5,622 nt of DNA from Demequinaceae bacterium (GTDB taxonomy: Bacteria > Actinomycetota > Actinomycetes > Actinomycetales > Demequinaceae), in NCBI GenBank assembly GCA_011524475.1, contig WTKG01000036.1, positions 1-5,622 of the forward strand, read 5' to 3'. Made by a program: the position numbers and the translations under genes. The notes under the pieces are model-generated. The model made no database searches and was not told the DNA's origin. It saw nothing but the letters and a program-made list of their open reading frames with translations. Of the stretch, positions 5,223-5,622 are shown piece after piece. Each line of letters opens with the position of its first letter. Within the stretch, counting starts at the first letter, position 1.

Positions 5223-5622
5223 ATGGCAGTGCGTCGCGTTGCTCTTCTGACTGCGGGTGGCTTTGCTCCCTGTTTGTCGTCTGCCGTGGGCGGTTTGATT
5301 GGCCGGTACACCGAAGTCGCACCTGACGTGCAACTTATTGCCTACGAACACGGGTATGACGGCCTCCTGCGCGGAAAATCGCTTGAGATTACTCAGGACG
5401 TTCGTGACGCCGCCGGGGTGTTGCACGAGTTCGGCGGGAGCCCCATCGGCAACTCCCGCGTCAAACTTACGAATGTGGACGATTGCGTACGCCGTGGTTT
5501 GGTGCGTGAAGGCCAAGATCCGTTAGCAGTAGCTGCCGAACAGCTCAAGAATGACGGCGTGGACGTCTTGCATACGATCGGTGGCGATGACACCAACACC
5601 ACTGCTGCTGACTTGGCTAGCT
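5223..5622 (+). CDS. pfp: Pyrophosphate-type 6-phosphofructokinase (N-terminal part, cut by the window edge)
   Basis: The first 133 residues are present; the full family protein is roughly 350-420 residues. It phosphorylates fructose 6-phosphate to fructose 1,6-bisphosphate in glycolysis, in the cytosol. The N-terminal strand with the glycine-rich loop LLTAGGFAPCLSS (8-20) corresponds to the phosphate-donor loop of the PFK family, with AGGFAPCL in place of the GGD/GGxxPGMN form of ATP enzymes. Y45-DGLLRG matches the conserved YxGL segment. At G120-G-D-D-T124, D123 replaces the second glycine of the ATP-enzyme GGDGS motif; an aspartate here is the known marker of pyrophosphate rather than ATP use. 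The catalytic TID-type and fructose 6-phosphate motifs lie beyond the window. PPi-dependent enzymes are established in several actinobacteria. Donor specificity is therefore inferred from this one residue plus the loop, and some actinobacterial members may differ. Confidence 0.9.
   Translation, partial: MAVRRVALLTAGGFAPCLSSAVGGLIGRYTEVAPDVQLIAYEHGYDGLLRGKSLEITQDVRDAAGVLHEFGGSPIGNSRVKLTNVDDCVRRGLVREGQDPLAVAAEQLKNDGVDVLHTIGGDDTNTTAADLAS

Noticed and set aside
1..5622. tRNA, rRNA, CRISPR array, insertion sequence, attachment site, phage or defence genes
   Set aside because: Intergenic gaps are only 12-144 bp and hold no cloverleaf, tandem repeats, transposase or integrase; every large frame is accounted for by housekeeping genes.

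Overview
The window looks like ordinary chromosome from an actinobacterium (Actinomycetota). The evidence is a ctaE-qcrC pair of the actinobacterial bc1-aa3 supercomplex type, an orphan trpD beside it, a FadD15-like acyl-CoA synthetase, an actinobacterial-type PlsC and a PPi-type phosphofructokinase. Base composition is moderately GC-rich by eye. From memory, a similar neighbourhood (trpD, ctaE, qcrC, with fadD15 and a plsC-like acyltransferase nearby) occurs in mycobacteria. The PPi-type phosphofructokinase leans toward Actinomycetales/Micrococcales, but I cannot place genus or species.

Layout, left to right. Positions 1-875 (minus strand) hold the respiratory pair: ctaE (cytochrome c oxidase subunit III), then 12 nt later the start of qcrC (diheme cytochrome c of the bc1 complex), which runs off the left edge. 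A 93-bp divergent intergenic region (876-968) contains two promoter-like elements placed 6 nt from each start codon and a perfect 12-bp palindrome. Positions 969-2443 (plus strand) hold a small degenerate receiver-domain protein followed 14 nt later by trpD, probably as one transcript. A 42-bp convergent gap with a GC-rich hairpin separates trpD from a long-chain acyl-CoA synthetase gene on the minus strand (2486-4273). A second divergent region (4274-4417) carries a clear inverted repeat and separates the synthetase from plsC on the plus strand (4418-5131). After a 91-bp gap with its own -10-like element comes pfp (5223 to the right edge, truncated).

How the genes work together. CtaE and QcrC belong to the terminal respiratory chain, where electrons pass from menaquinol through the bc1 complex to the aa3 oxidase. 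TrpD makes the second intermediate-forming step of tryptophan biosynthesis. The acyl-CoA synthetase activates fatty acids, and PlsC esterifies the second acyl group onto lysophosphatidate, so the divergent pair is a plausible lipid-metabolism module under shared control. Pfp is a glycolytic entry enzyme that uses pyrophosphate.

I found no RNA gene, insertion sequence, CRISPR array, phage gene or defence system, and no evidence for a previously undescribed multi-gene system. The points most worth a second look are the degenerate receiver protein, the two palindromes in the divergent promoter regions, and the matched start-proximal -10 elements of ctaE and the receiver gene.
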